Source: Candidatus Geothermincola primus (GTDB lineage: Bacteria > Actinomycetota > Geothermincolia > Geothermincolales > Geothermincolaceae). From it: a stretch of DNA of 43,296 bases. Shown here in pieces: positions 32,674 through 41,746 of this stretch; positions within the stretch are counted from its first letter, which is position 1; the number at the start of each line of letters is the position of its first letter. The position numbers and the translations under genes were made by a program. The DNA lies in the NCBI GenBank assembly GCA_015711725.1, contig JACVIX010000010.1, positions 1 through 43,296 of the forward strand, written 5' to 3'. Under the pieces are notes generated by a model. It had not been told where the DNA came from. It was given only the letters and a program-made list of their open reading frames with translations, and did not search any database.

Positions 32674-34233
32674 TCATTTCAAAAGGCCCTCCGGAGCGAT
32701 CTGCCCCTCCGCAGCTTCCTCGAGCTCCGTCGCCAGGGCATCTTCCGTCAACCCTCGCCTGGCTAGCATCTCATGGTAACTGGCCATCTCCGCGATAGCC
32801 CTGCAGCCCATCTCCACCGATGAGAACGCCGCTAAATTATTGGGGTCTCCAGGCTCCGGCTCTTCCCCGGTGATCTCCTTGCGGCTCAAGTTGGATACCA
32901 CGTAGAAGGGTATGCGCAGCTCTCGCATTAGCTCGTAAAGCTCGGTCATATGGGAGAGCAGCTGCAGGTTGACCTGATCCCATATCTCTCTCAAATCCAA
33001 ACCTCGGTTAGCGAAAGGAGGGGTGCGCACTCCCGGGTCCCGGGGAGAAGCCACGAAGATGAACATGATGGAGTCCACCTCGCCACTGGACATCAAGGTC
33101 CTAGTGATGGGAAGGATCACGGAGAAATCCAGACCAGCCACCAAGTCCACCGGGTTTCCAGGAACCCACCATTCCGGTAGGTGCCTGCCTAACTCCTCCA
33201 GAACTCGAGGGGAAAGTCGCGCAACCTCCAAACCCTCATCGGTACAGACATCGGAGGCGATCACTCCCAGTCCTCCCCCACCAGTGATGATCCCCACCCT
33301 TCTCCCCCGGGGAAGGGGGCGGTGGAGAAAGGAAGCCGCCAGTACCCCCGCTTCCTCCACGGTATGGGCGCGAATCACTCCCGCCTGGCGACAGGCCTTT
33401 GAGAAGAGCTCGTCGCTCACCGCCATGGCCCCGGTATGGGAACGCGCCGCGGCCATCCCAGAGCTGGTCCGTCCCCCTTTCATCAACACGATGGGCTTTC
33501 TTGCCGATACCTCCCGGGCTACCTCGAAGAAGCGGCGACCGTCGAGGCTACCCTCCACATAGGAGAGGATCACTTGGGTCTCGGGGTCCTCCGCCAGGTA
33601 AGAAAAGTAGTCCTCCATGCGGATATCCGCCTCGTTGCCGCTGGATACCGCCTTGCATACCCCCTGGCCACATCGATAGACCTCCCCGATCATCATGTTG
33701 AGGATATTTCCGCTCTGGGAAACCATGGATATGCTTCCCGGAGGAGGATAGAGCAGAGGCATCCAGGGGAAAAGGCGGCTCTTAGGACAACTCATCCCCT
33801 GTCCATTGGGACCCACCAAGACCATTCCCGCCCTTCGCGCCCTTCTCACCATCTCCTTCTCCAGCTCGGCACTATCCCCGCCCAGCTCCTTGAAACCAGC
33901 GCTAATCACCAAAGCCGCCTTCACCCCCTTGGCCCCGCAATCGTCGATGGCATCCGGGACTTGCCTGGCGGGAATGGTGAAGACGGCTAAATCCACCTGA
34001 TCGGGAATATCTCGCACCGTGGGATAAGCGGGGTGACCCATCACGCTCTGGCGGCTGGGGTTAACCGGGTAGATTTTACCCTCATATCCACCCATAAGAA
34101 AGTTATTGAAGACGATAAACCCCCACTTTCTCGCGGTCTCAGTGGCGCCTATGAAAGCGACGGATCTGGGGTTGAAGAGATAATCAAGATTCCTTAGTCT
34201 TCGATCCAATCCTGCTGCAACGTCGTTTCGCAT
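32674..34233 (-). CDS. ADP-forming acyl-CoA synthetase alpha-type protein (CoA-binding + succinyl-CoA-ligase-like)
   Basis: 519 aa. Residues 15-145 are a CoA-binding Rossmann domain (LFNPRSVAFIGATET, KIYPVNPSRQSVMG, VGPNGQGM). Residues 160-305 and 305-480 are the succinyl-CoA-ligase-like flavodoxin domains. H266 in RSHTGAM is at the position of the phosphorylated histidine of acetyl-CoA synthetase (ADP-forming). The ATP-grasp (beta) part is missing from the chain and from the neighbourhood, so ATP formation would need a subunit encoded elsewhere. Otherwise it may act on another acyl-CoA. It is divergent from an acyl-CoA ligase/thiolase pair, supporting acyl-CoA metabolism. The binding site before ATG is weak (AAGGT). 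Confidence 0.85.
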   Translation of the reverse strand: MRNDVAAGLDRRLRNLDYLFNPRSVAFIGATETARKWGFIVFNNFLMGGYEGKIYPVNPSRQSVMGHPAYPTVRDIPDQVDLAVFTIPARQVPDAIDDCGAKGVKAALVISAGFKELGGDSAELEKEMVRRARRAGMVLVGPNGQGMSCPKSRLFPWMPLLYPPPGSISMVSQSGNILNMMIGEVYRCGQGVCKAVSSGNEADIRMEDYFSYLAEDPETQVILSYVEGSLDGRRFFEVAREVSARKPIVLMKGGRTSSGMAAARSHTGAMAVSDELFSKACRQAGVIRAHTVEEAGVLAASFLHRPLPRGRRVGIITGGGGLGVIASDVCTDEGLEVARLSPRVLEELGRHLPEWWVPGNPVDLVAGLDFSVILPITRTLMSSGEVDSIMFIFVASPRDPGVRTPPFANRGLDLREIWDQVNLQLLSHMTELYELMRELRIPFYVVSNLSRKEITGEEPEPGDPNNLAAFSSVEMGCRAIAEMASYHEMLARRGLTEDALATELEEAAEGQIAPEGLLK

Positions 34234-34603
34234 ACCTTGACACTTTCTTTGAACTGCACAAGCACAACTATATTAAACAGTCAGTAAGTGCCCTCGGTCA
34301 AGTAGCGCCATATTCTTCCCTCTTCTCCTTACCTGGAAATGTTAAAGCGTGACCCTTAAAACTTTCGACCCGTAAAAGCTATGACGCCGCAAAACTAAAC
34401 TTATTTTCACGCCGCGTATCAAAAATCCGGCTATATCGCGCACTGCTTTCCTTTTCCGTTTCTCATGTTACCGTCCCGCAATATCTCATGCCCGTAAGAT
34501 AACCCTTTCTTTCTAGCATTTACGGTTTTCCGCATCCCGGAAATGGGTATATATATTCGAAAAAATTATTCGAAAAAATCGAAGGGCGCAAGGAGGCGAT
34601 CGA
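34234..34603. other. Divergent promoter region with short tandem repeat
   Basis: No gene supported. ATTCGAAAAAAT occurs twice (34555-34566 and 34568-34579, 13-bp period) directly upstream of the ligase gene and could be a tandem operator. AT-rich TATATATATTC lies beside it. Confidence 0.4.
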
Positions 34604-36463
34604 TTGGAGCAGGGGAAGACCTTTTCCGCATTGGTGCGCGGATTACCCGCCATGATACGCATGGAAGAGACCAAGGGTCTGGGAAGAACCCTCAAGAAAC
34701 AGTGGGGTGGGGGTTGGAACACCCTGAAGATAGTCTACGGGATATTCACCGGTGGGAGGGGTTTGGTCGCCAACCTGAGGGATTTAAGCAAGGTCAAAGT
34801 GGGTAAGATCATACCCAACTGGGTACTGGGGATGTGGGATACTTTTCCGGACCGCGAAGCTATTGTGGATGGGGATAAGCGATATACTTTCAGGGAGGTG
34901 AAGGAACGGTCCCTGCGCCTGGCTAATGGCCTCCAGTCCCTTGGGGTAAGGCCCAAGGACGCGGTTGCAGCCATGCTCTTCAACAGCTCCGAGTTCTTGG
35001 AGACCCTCTACGCCACAAGTCTCATAGGCGCCACCATGCCCTTCGTCAATTGGCACCTCACAGGGGATGAACTGCTCAAGACGGTTAACTTAAGAAAACC
35101 TGTCGCCTTGATATTCGATCACGACTTTTTAAGCGAGATAATGGCGATAAAAGGCGGCCTTTCCACGGCAAAGCACCTGATCATGGTGGGCGGGAACGCC
35201 TCGCCGCCGGAGGGGATCATCCCCTTCGAAAAATTAATAGTGGATTCCCCAAATCGTCTTCCTCAGGTCGATTTTATCATGGCTTTTAACCCCTACACTG
35301 GCGGGACCACCGGTATCCCCAAAAGTTCCAACCTTTACGACAGCCTGGGCTATCTCCTCTCCGACTTAACCGAAGACCCGCGGGAGCCCTTTGAAAGTTA
35401 CCTCCAATATAACTCCAGAGCCCTAAGCTATTTCTACTGGTTCGGGGGGGAACATATCTCCGACCCTATAACCGGCAACATAAGGTCCTTAATCGTCACT
35501 CCCATGTATCACGCGGGAACCGCCGCCTCCTGGGCTCCCTGCTTTATGTTGGGAGGAACGGGAATCATCATGAGGAAATTCGACGCCGAGGAATTCCTCA
35601 GACTGATCGAGAGGGAGCGAGTCAACTGGACTTTCGTCGCCCCCACCATCCTTCAGCGGGTACTTGCACTTCCCGATGGGATAAAAAGGAAATATTACCT
35701 GGGCTCCATGCGCGCTTTGATCTGCGCAGCGGCGCCCTGCCCGCCCCAGGTCAAGCGAGACATCAACCGACTGTTCATGGAGGGCGGAACAGCCGGTCCG
35801 GTTTTTGGAGAGTACTATGGCAGCGCCGAAACCGCCATCATCACCGTGCTTCTACCACGAGATTATCTGGAGAAACCTCGCCGCCTGAACAGCGTAGGCA
35901 AGGCGCGCTGCGGCGACTTAGGTATCTACCTGGAAGAGGAGAAACGGTGGGCCGAGCCGGGCGAGGTGGGCAAGGTTATGGGAAGGACTGCCTCCACCCT
36001 TTCCCTGCGCTATCCCGGCTCCGAGGAAAAGCTGCATGAATCTTTGAGAATCATCGATGGGCGGGAGTGGTACGACGACGGGCTGCTGGGCTATCTGGAT
36101 GAAGACGGCTTTCTCTACCTCACGGGAAGGGTGAAGGAGATGATAATCAGCGGGGGAGTGAACATCTATCCTATAGAGATTGAAGAGGTCATTTTACGCC
36201 ACCCCGACGTTTTTGACGTGGCGGTGGTCAGGCTCCCCCATCCCGATTTAGGAGAAGTTCCTATAGCTTGCGTTCAGCTACATCAGGGAAAGAAGGTGGG
36301 AGAGGAGGAGATTCTGGACTTCTGCAGAAAAGAAGGCCTTTTCGGATACAAGATACCGGCTAAGGTGGAATTCCTGGAGGAGCTGCCCCGTCATATAGAT
36401 GGAAAGATCATCAAAAGTGAGTTGGAGAAGCGCTTCTGGAAAGAGCAGGAGCCGGGAGGATAA
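34604..36463 (+). CDS. AMP-forming acyl-CoA synthetase/ligase
   Basis: 619 aa. TTG start with AAGGAGG 7 bp upstream. It activates a carboxylic acid with ATP to an acyl-AMP and then the CoA thioester. Motifs: P-loop YTGGTTGIPK at 231-240, YYGSAET at 404-410 (A5), YDDGLLGYLDEDGFLYLTGR at 490-509 (A7/A8) and catalytic K601 in HIDGKIIKSE. An N-terminal ~70-residue extension (LVRGLPAMIRM...IFTGGRGLVANLRDLSKVKVG) precedes the core and is also seen in long-chain or steroid-type ligases, perhaps for membrane contact. Likely operon with the thiolase 10 bp downstream, pointing to beta-oxidation-like use of the product. Substrate unknown. Confidence 0.9.
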   Translation: MEQGKTFSALVRGLPAMIRMEETKGLGRTLKKQWGGGWNTLKIVYGIFTGGRGLVANLRDLSKVKVGKIIPNWVLGMWDTFPDREAIVDGDKRYTFREVKERSLRLANGLQSLGVRPKDAVAAMLFNSSEFLETLYATSLIGATMPFVNWHLTGDELLKTVNLRKPVALIFDHDFLSEIMAIKGGLSTAKHLIMVGGNASPPEGIIPFEKLIVDSPNRLPQVDFIMAFNPYTGGTTGIPKSSNLYDSLGYLLSDLTEDPREPFESYLQYNSRALSYFYWFGGEHISDPITGNIRSLIVTPMYHAGTAASWAPCFMLGGTGIIMRKFDAEEFLRLIERERVNWTFVAPTILQRVLALPDGIKRKYYLGSMRALICAAAPCPPQVKRDINRLFMEGGTAGPVFGEYYGSAETAIITVLLPRDYLEKPRRLNSVGKARCGDLGIYLEEEKRWAEPGEVGKVMGRTASTLSLRYPGSEEKLHESLRIIDGREWYDDGLLGYLDEDGFLYLTGRVKEMIISGGVNIYPIEIEEVILRHPDVFDVAVVRLPHPDLGEVPIACVQLHQGKKVGEEEILDFCRKEGLFGYKIPAKVEFLEELPRHIDGKIIKSELEKRFWKEQEPGG

Positions 36464-36473
36464 AGGAGGATCG

Positions 36474-37715
36474 ATGGAGCTAAAAGAGGTAGTGGTGGTG
36501 GAAGCGGTGCGCACGCCCACCGGCAAATCGGGCTGGGCCGGCGCGGCCAAGGGCGGCGTATTTTCCGGGGTGTCAGCTCAGAACCTGCTGGTGGCGGCGC
36601 TCCAAGGATTAGTGGAGAGAGTGCGGGAGAAAGCCAAGGATTTCGATCCAGCTAGCATAGAAGACGTTGCGGTGGGATGCTTGAGCCAGATCGGCGAGCA
36701 AGGCCTCAACCTGGGAAGGATAGGCGTGCTGGCGGCCGACTTACCGGAGGAGGTGGCGGGATGGACGGTTAACCGCTACTGTAACGCCGGGCTGCAGGCC
36801 ATCAATTCCCAAGCCCACGCCTTAATGTGCGGTTCGGGAGACATCGCCATCGCCGCGGGAGTAGAAAGCATGAGCCACTACAGCATGGGGTCTGACTTAA
36901 CCGCGGCTACCCAGGCGGGTTTTCCTGTGTCCATCCACCCCCGCGCCATGGAGAGGGCGGCGCTGCACCCCATGGGGGTGAGCGCCCAAATGGTGGCGGA
37001 CCGCTTCAATCTCAGCAGGGAGGATATGGACCTCTTCGCCCTCTGGAGTCATCAAAAGGCGGTAAAGGCCATGCGCGAGGAGGAGTGGTACCGCAAGCGG
37101 GTAGTTCCGGTGGAAGTTACTGGAGAAGGAGGTCAACCTATCTTAGTGGACAAGGACGAGCCCCCCAGGGAACAAGCCCTGGACGACCCCGAGGCCGCCT
37201 TGGAGAAGATCCGCTCCCTCCCCCCCCGATTCCGGGATGACGGTACGGTTACCGCCGCCACCTCCTCCGCTATCGTGGACGGAGCGGCGGCCGTAATGCT
37301 CATGACCTGGGAAAAGGCGGATGAGCTAGGCCTTAAGCCCCTGGCGCGCATCGCCTCCACCGCGGTGGCGGGCTCCGAGCCGCTGATTATGCTCCTGGGA
37401 CCCATCCCGGCCATGAGGAAAGCCTTAAAAAGAGCGGGGATCACCATGGATGACGTTGAGGTCTTCGAACCTAATGAGGCTTTCGCTTCGCCGGTATTGG
37501 CTTTCTGTAAGGAATTCGGCTTGGCTTTCGACGATCCCCGCATCAATCCCACCGGAGGCGCCATAGCCATCGGGCACCCCATTGGCTGCTCCGGGGTGCT
37601 CTATTTCACCGAGATGGTTCACTGGATGGCGCGCAACAAACTGCGTTACGGGATTCAGACCCTCTGCGGAGGTGGAGGGGTGGGCATCGCCACCGTGGTG
37701 GAGGGGATAGATTAG
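36474..37715 (+). CDS. Thiolase (acetyl-CoA C-acyltransferase)
   Basis: 413 aa from ATG (MELKEVVVVEAVRTP) with AAAGGAGG 4 bp upstream. Catalytic residues: C103 in NRYCNAGLQA forms the acyl-enzyme, H368 in GHPIG and C398 in TLCGGGG complete the site, and NEAF is at 334-337. These define a degradative or biosynthetic thiolase of normal length rather than an SCP-x type, since the C-H-C set is complete. It sits 10 bp after the acyl-CoA ligase, so the two are co-transcribed. The dehydrogenase and hydratase steps of beta-oxidation are not in the window. Confidence 0.93.
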   Translation: MELKEVVVVEAVRTPTGKSGWAGAAKGGVFSGVSAQNLLVAALQGLVERVREKAKDFDPASIEDVAVGCLSQIGEQGLNLGRIGVLAADLPEEVAGWTVNRYCNAGLQAINSQAHALMCGSGDIAIAAGVESMSHYSMGSDLTAATQAGFPVSIHPRAMERAALHPMGVSAQMVADRFNLSREDMDLFALWSHQKAVKAMREEEWYRKRVVPVEVTGEGGQPILVDKDEPPREQALDDPEAALEKIRSLPPRFRDDGTVTAATSSAIVDGAAAVMLMTWEKADELGLKPLARIASTAVAGSEPLIMLLGPIPAMRKALKRAGITMDDVEVFEPNEAFASPVLAFCKEFGLAFDDPRINPTGGAIAIGHPIGCSGVLYFTEMVHWMARNKLRYGIQTLCGGGGVGIATVVEGID

Positions 37716-37727
37716 GTAACGTGGATT

Positions 37728-37749
37728 AGGCATTTCGAAAAATTTGCCT
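37728..37749 (+). terminator. Terminator-like hairpin after the thiolase gene
   Basis: AGGCA (37728-37732) pairs with TGCCT (37745-37749), 12-nt A/T-rich loop, followed by TATTCTT. Modest stability. It lies between convergent genes. Confidence 0.4.
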
Positions 37750-37856
37750 TATTCTTCCAGGGAACGGGGTTATCGACTTATAAGTTTCCAATAATCGGAA
37801 ACCCCTAGGGCTGAAAGGGGACAATATTGCGGAACTATTTACTCCGGAAAATCCGA

Positions 37857-38753
37857 CTAGTTGTCCTGGGACTTCTCCAGGAATTCCCTCTCCCTGCGAG
37901 CCGCTTCCCTGAGCTCCTCCATGCATTGCGTGCTGCAGGTGATGATGAGCAGGCTCTTGTTTCCCTTTCTAAAGATAAGATCATTGGATACTAAAACGGC
38001 ATACACCGTTTTTAATGAGTGGGCGAGGGGTAGGGGAACGATGACCCCATGTTCCCCATCGAATTCCAAGCCAGGGTAAGGTTGTAGAGTGGCGAAGTGA
38101 ACCTCTTCCCTTTCTTTGATATCCTTACCACACCACGCGCATCGGAGATATATTCTTCCGTCGATATCCTTTCCCAACCATTTCAGTTCCCGCGCCTCCG
38201 CTCTATCAAACTCCCGAAAGTCCTCCTCCGTGAAGAATCCCTCCTCAATCAACCAGGCCCTTATCTTTTCGCACTTCCATGGCAGGATATAAGATTCCTC
38301 CTCCAGATAGAGGTGAGATTGATCACCGCCTTCGCCTTCAACGCGCTCCCTAAATAATGTATGGGAGTCTCGCTCGTCCTCATCGGACTCAAAATCGTCC
38401 TCAACTTCGCAAGCTCCGCATTCCTCGCAAATAGCCCAGTGCCCACATTCCAAGTCCCCGGATACGATGGGGGCGTAGCACTCCGGGCACCATAAGTATC
38501 CGCAATCCCGGCAGAGCCCCACCACCGCCTCCAGCCCCTCTATATCCAGGCAATCTAGGGTATTATCGCTTCCGCAATAAGGACATGGGCCCAACATCAC
38601 TTCCGAAAGGAACTCCTCACAATCGGAGCGGGGTCGTCGCATAGCTTTCTCCAGCAAATCTCTTATTCTCGGCTCCAGGTATCTCCAGATGGGATGGATA
38701 TCTTCCGGCCTTCCCCAGGCCATCTCCCCTCCATTCTCTCCAGGAACGCTCAT
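37857..38753 (-). CDS. Hypothetical multi-zinc-ribbon protein
   Basis: 298 aa. Paired cysteines suggest several zinc sites: C57/C60, C81/C84, C89/C92, C103/H105, C109/C112 (with C115) and a second group C205/C208 with C273/C277. An acidic low-complexity stretch (EDDFESDEDERDS, 118-130) separates the two halves. Residues 160-200 (KIRAWLIEEGFFTEEDFREFDRAEARELKWLGKDIDG) are helical. No known domain recognised. DNA, RNA or protein binding is possible. The start is ATG at 38753 with AAAGGGG. ATG at 38723 with GGAGGGGAG is an alternative. Confidence 0.7.
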   Translation of the reverse strand: MSVPGENGGEMAWGRPEDIHPIWRYLEPRIRDLLEKAMRRPRSDCEEFLSEVMLGPCPYCGSDNTLDCLDIEGLEAVVGLCRDCGYLWCPECYAPIVSGDLECGHWAICEECGACEVEDDFESDEDERDSHTLFRERVEGEGGDQSHLYLEEESYILPWKCEKIRAWLIEEGFFTEEDFREFDRAEARELKWLGKDIDGRIYLRCAWCGKDIKEREEVHFATLQPYPGLEFDGEHGVIVPLPLAHSLKTVYAVLVSNDLIFRKGNKSLLIITCSTQCMEELREAARREREFLEKSQDN

Positions 38754-39200
38754 CTACTATCCCCTTTCCCCTGCGTTCCAAACTCTCTTATTTCACTATC
38801 CACTATATCGTCATTTTTGTCCATTACCAACTGGGAAGTCTTAAAAAAGCCGCTCGAGCCCGGATGGTTATATTTTATTACAGAATGTAAAATAAATCAT
38901 GGAGATAGAAGTGGCGGTTATAAGTTTTCCCTGCCATACCTTCGGACGACTTTACGGGGTCAATCGGGTCATATAGGATCGAGTCAGAAAAGTTAAGTAA
39001 AATTTCTCTAAAATAATGAAAATCGTTGGGTATCCACCTTTAAATCGTGGATACTTATTTCGAGGATATTTCTCGTAAACATTGTTCCCGATAACAAGAC
39101 TCATCAAAATTTAAGTCTTTGGCTCAGGGGATTAGCGGAGAAATATGCCCCTTGCGGAAAATTTATCTGGCGTGAAAATGCCTGGCCTCGAGGTAGTGGG
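38754..39200. other. Divergent intergenic region
   Basis: No gene supported. Contains TTACAGAATGTAA (38878-38890), a copy of the recurrent palindrome, about 125 bp upstream of the zinc-ribbon gene, the hairpin at 39030-39054 and a small TTGTT/AACAA repeat near 39082. Confidence 0.4.
39030..39054. promoter_or_regulatory. Perfect 8-bp inverted repeat
   Basis: GTATCCAC (39030-39037) and GTGGATAC (39047-39054) around CTTTAAATC, then TTATTTC. It could be an operator for the cyclotransferase gene or a weak terminator. Confidence 0.4.
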
Positions 39201-40004
39201 ATGATGGCTATGCGCGGATTTTCAAATTTAAAAGGATTGTCTATCGCGATCTTGATTCTTTTCACAATCACCTGCGGATGTGGCGGCAAGGGAAATAGCC
39301 AAGCCGTGCCCAGGGTATACGGGTACAGGGTGGTGGCGCGTTACCCTCACGACAGCTCTCGCTATACCCAAGGTCTCGTCTTGGACCAAGAATATATCTA
39401 CGAAAGCACCGGGCTAAGAGGCCATTCCAAGCTGGTGAAATCGAAATTTCCCTCGGGAAAAGAGATGAAAACCATCCATCTTGAATCCGAATATTTCGGC
39501 GAAGGCATCACCATTCTGGGCGACGAGATTTTCCAGCTCACCTATAAATCCCACGTCGGTTTCGTGTATGATAAGCGCAATCTGGAACTACGGAGGACCT
39601 TCAATTACACCACTGAGGGTTGGGGGCTCACCGACGACGAGAGGGAATTGATTTTAAGCGATGGCACGGCGGTTCTTCGTTTTTTTCATCCTGTATCTCT
39701 GGAGGAGACCAGAAGCGTGATGGTAACCGACGAAAATGGACCCGTGGTCAATCTCAACGAGCTGGAATACGCGGAGGGCTTAATCTATGCCAACGTCTGG
39801 AAATCGGATCGCGTCGCCATAATCCATCCCATGACTGGGAAAGTGGTGGCATGGCTGGACTTAAGCGGCCTTAACCCCGATCCGGAATGGCTCACCGGAG
39901 ACTATGTTCTCAACGGCATCGCCTATCATCCGCCAAGTGGGCACTTCCTGGTAACCGGCAAGCGTTGGCCGGAAATCTATGAAATAGAGATACTTCCTCC
40001 ATAG
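39201..40004 (+). CDS. Glutaminyl-peptide cyclotransferase, secreted (plant/bacterial beta-propeller type)
   Basis: 267 aa. Hydrophobic signal 13-24 ending ITCGCGGKG, probably a lipoprotein with C25 or C27 modified, although the lipobox is imperfect. The mature part shows the PF05096-type pattern: PHDSSRYTQGLVLD (49-62), YESTGLRGHSKL, EYFGEGITILGDEIFQLTYK, GWGLTDD, LNELEYAEGLIYANVWKSD and YVLNGIAYHP near the end. The enzyme cyclises N-terminal glutamine to pyroglutamate, here outside the cell. GAGGTAGTGGG precedes ATG. Three possible in-frame ATGs lie in the first four codons. Monocistronic. Confidence 0.88.
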   Translation: MMAMRGFSNLKGLSIAILILFTITCGCGGKGNSQAVPRVYGYRVVARYPHDSSRYTQGLVLDQEYIYESTGLRGHSKLVKSKFPSGKEMKTIHLESEYFGEGITILGDEIFQLTYKSHVGFVYDKRNLELRRTFNYTTEGWGLTDDERELILSDGTAVLRFFHPVSLEETRSVMVTDENGPVVNLNELEYAEGLIYANVWKSDRVAIIHPMTGKVVAWLDLSGLNPDPEWLTGDYVLNGIAYHPPSGHFLVTGKRWPEIYEIEILPP

Positions 40005-40127
40005 TGGGACAACAAGATGAATTGATCCCGCATGCCCACATTTTGCATCAATAGCCTCACTTTATGGCGGAGATTTAATCGATATACCTTAAGAAAAGCA
40101 TCGCTTTATTTACATAGATTATAAATA

Positions 40128-41438
40128 TCAATAACCCCATTTTATGGCGGTGGGGTAATTGGTGTAGGACACATATGTACCGTTCATCCACATAACCTTG
40201 CATGGCGGCTGAGATCCTCTAGGAACCACGGGCCTGAGATTGTCGGCAGTGGAGAGAGAGGTAACCTCTTCCACCTTTATCCACTGATTTCCGGTGGCGT
40301 CATATTGGAACTTATGTATCTCCAGGTAATTTTGGCCAGGCGGCTTGACGGAACAGTAGCAGATGTGGGGGTCCTCATGGTCTAGGCAGACACCGGGTGA
40401 ATACTGGCTGGAGGCTCCGGATAACCCTCCGCGATTGGAATCGCCTATCTTGGCTATATCCCAAGAAGAGCCATTCCAGACCGCCGAATAGTACTGATGA
40501 TTTAAGGTATTGATATTATGGGCGAAGACTATCACCGGATTATTCGAGGAGTCGACCGCCACATCCCAAATCCAGGTATTGCCCCCTCCATAATCATCGC
40601 TTTCGAAAACCAATTCCGCGCTTGATTCGGTCACCGGAAGGTTCAGCTCGCCGTCATGGGTCTTCCAGCGAGCACCATCATAATAGAACCAGTAGATGTT
40701 CCTGTAGCTCCCGGGCGAACCAGGCGGATTGTGGTCGCACCTCGATCCCGCGATATGAATTTGATCACCCCTTGCCGCCACCTTTATATATAACTCGTTG
40801 TATTTATAGGGATCCGGTAAGCTGCGATCGTGGAAATCAATCAGTGTCACTCCTTTAAGAGATGGGTCGGGTACCCAGGAGGTCCCATCATCATCGGAAT
40901 ATCTAAATCTGGTCTTAAAATGGTCGGGGTCTCCGTTGAAACGGTAAAAGAGCCATAGTCTATCGTCGGAGGTTCTCACCAGGTTGGGATAGGTGCAGGA
41001 ATACTCGCTGGTGACCTCCACCGTATTTCCCCACGAGGAAATATCCTCCGGGGAAGCGCTCCTCTGCATCTGAACCTTCGCCGTGGTTGCAGGCGGGTGC
41101 TTGGTATAGAAGATTAGTATTTTACCGTCCAGGCCCGGAACGATAGCAGGCGCGTCATGGTCATCCCTCACGGACCAGTCGTTCCTCACCGTTATCGGAG
41201 CGGATGTAATTCCTTGGTCGTGATCGAGATAAGCCACCATGATATCGGCATTGTCCGGCGAGTCATTATCTACCCATCCGAAATAAGTCCTGTGATGAGC
41301 GCCGGCATAGTAGCAGGCCCGAGGATCCTGGAACCAGCACCAACCTCCCGCCAGCGGATCGGGATTGGGGGTCTGGTAACACGAGGGCTCAACTCCACCC
41401 ACGGCGCAAAGAGCTAAAATCACCACGCTCGCCATCAT
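40128..41438 (-). CDS. Secreted BNR_4-type beta-propeller protein, signal peptide separated by a frameshift
   Basis: 436 aa as an open frame. The mature part begins GGWCWFQDPRACYY and contains YFGWVDNDSPDNADIMVAYLDHD, VRDDHDAPAIV and DGKILIFYTKHPP, the pattern of BNR-4 proteins related to polysaccharide-binding or ulvan-lyase-like propellers. ATG at 41438 has no binding site and leaves a short signal. At 41475 an ATG with GGAGGGACGGG begins MLRKK, but seven A (41461-41467 on the other strand as T) put it out of frame. With six A it reads MLRKKKTIELCAMMASVVILALCAVGG, a standard signal peptide. Either a slippage/phase-variation tract, an inactivating indel or a sequence error. Confidence 0.75.
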   Translation of the reverse strand: MMASVVILALCAVGGVEPSCYQTPNPDPLAGGWCWFQDPRACYYAGAHHRTYFGWVDNDSPDNADIMVAYLDHDQGITSAPITVRNDWSVRDDHDAPAIVPGLDGKILIFYTKHPPATTAKVQMQRSASPEDISSWGNTVEVTSEYSCTYPNLVRTSDDRLWLFYRFNGDPDHFKTRFRYSDDDGTSWVPDPSLKGVTLIDFHDRSLPDPYKYNELYIKVAARGDQIHIAGSRCDHNPPGSPGSYRNIYWFYYDGARWKTHDGELNLPVTESSAELVFESDDYGGGNTWIWDVAVDSSNNPVIVFAHNINTLNHQYYSAVWNGSSWDIAKIGDSNRGGLSGASSQYSPGVCLDHEDPHICYCSVKPPGQNYLEIHKFQYDATGNQWIKVEEVTSLSTADNLRPVVPRGSQPPCKVMWMNGTYVSYTNYPTAIKWGY

Positions 41439-41672
41439 CGCGCACAGTTCGATTGTCTTCTTTTTTTCTCAACATGCCCCGTCCCTCCATTTATCTGGAT
41501 AAGCTCATAAATTCGAAACTAAGTTATCTCCAAAAGGCGGCTTATTATCGCAATCCTCGTACAAATCCTAAAATGACCATAAACGATTATAACCTAAGCG
41601 AGCTCAAGCATAAATTATCAAGAGAACGACCTCCGGAATTCGCCCACCCCTACCCGCGCATTTTTTTACATT

Positions 41673-41681
41673 ATGTTATAA
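41673..41681 (+). promoter_or_regulatory. Extended -10 promoter element of the second HAMP gene
   Basis: Perfect TG-T-TATAAT, joined to TTACATTATGTTA (41666-41678). Start expected near 41688, ~60-nt leader. No -35 is seen, which extended -10 promoters tolerate. Confidence 0.5.
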
Positions 41682-41746
41682 TTGCGCTGTCTCTAAATAA
41701 TATTTAAAATAAAACATAATAAATGTTTTCTTGTTTATAGATAGGG

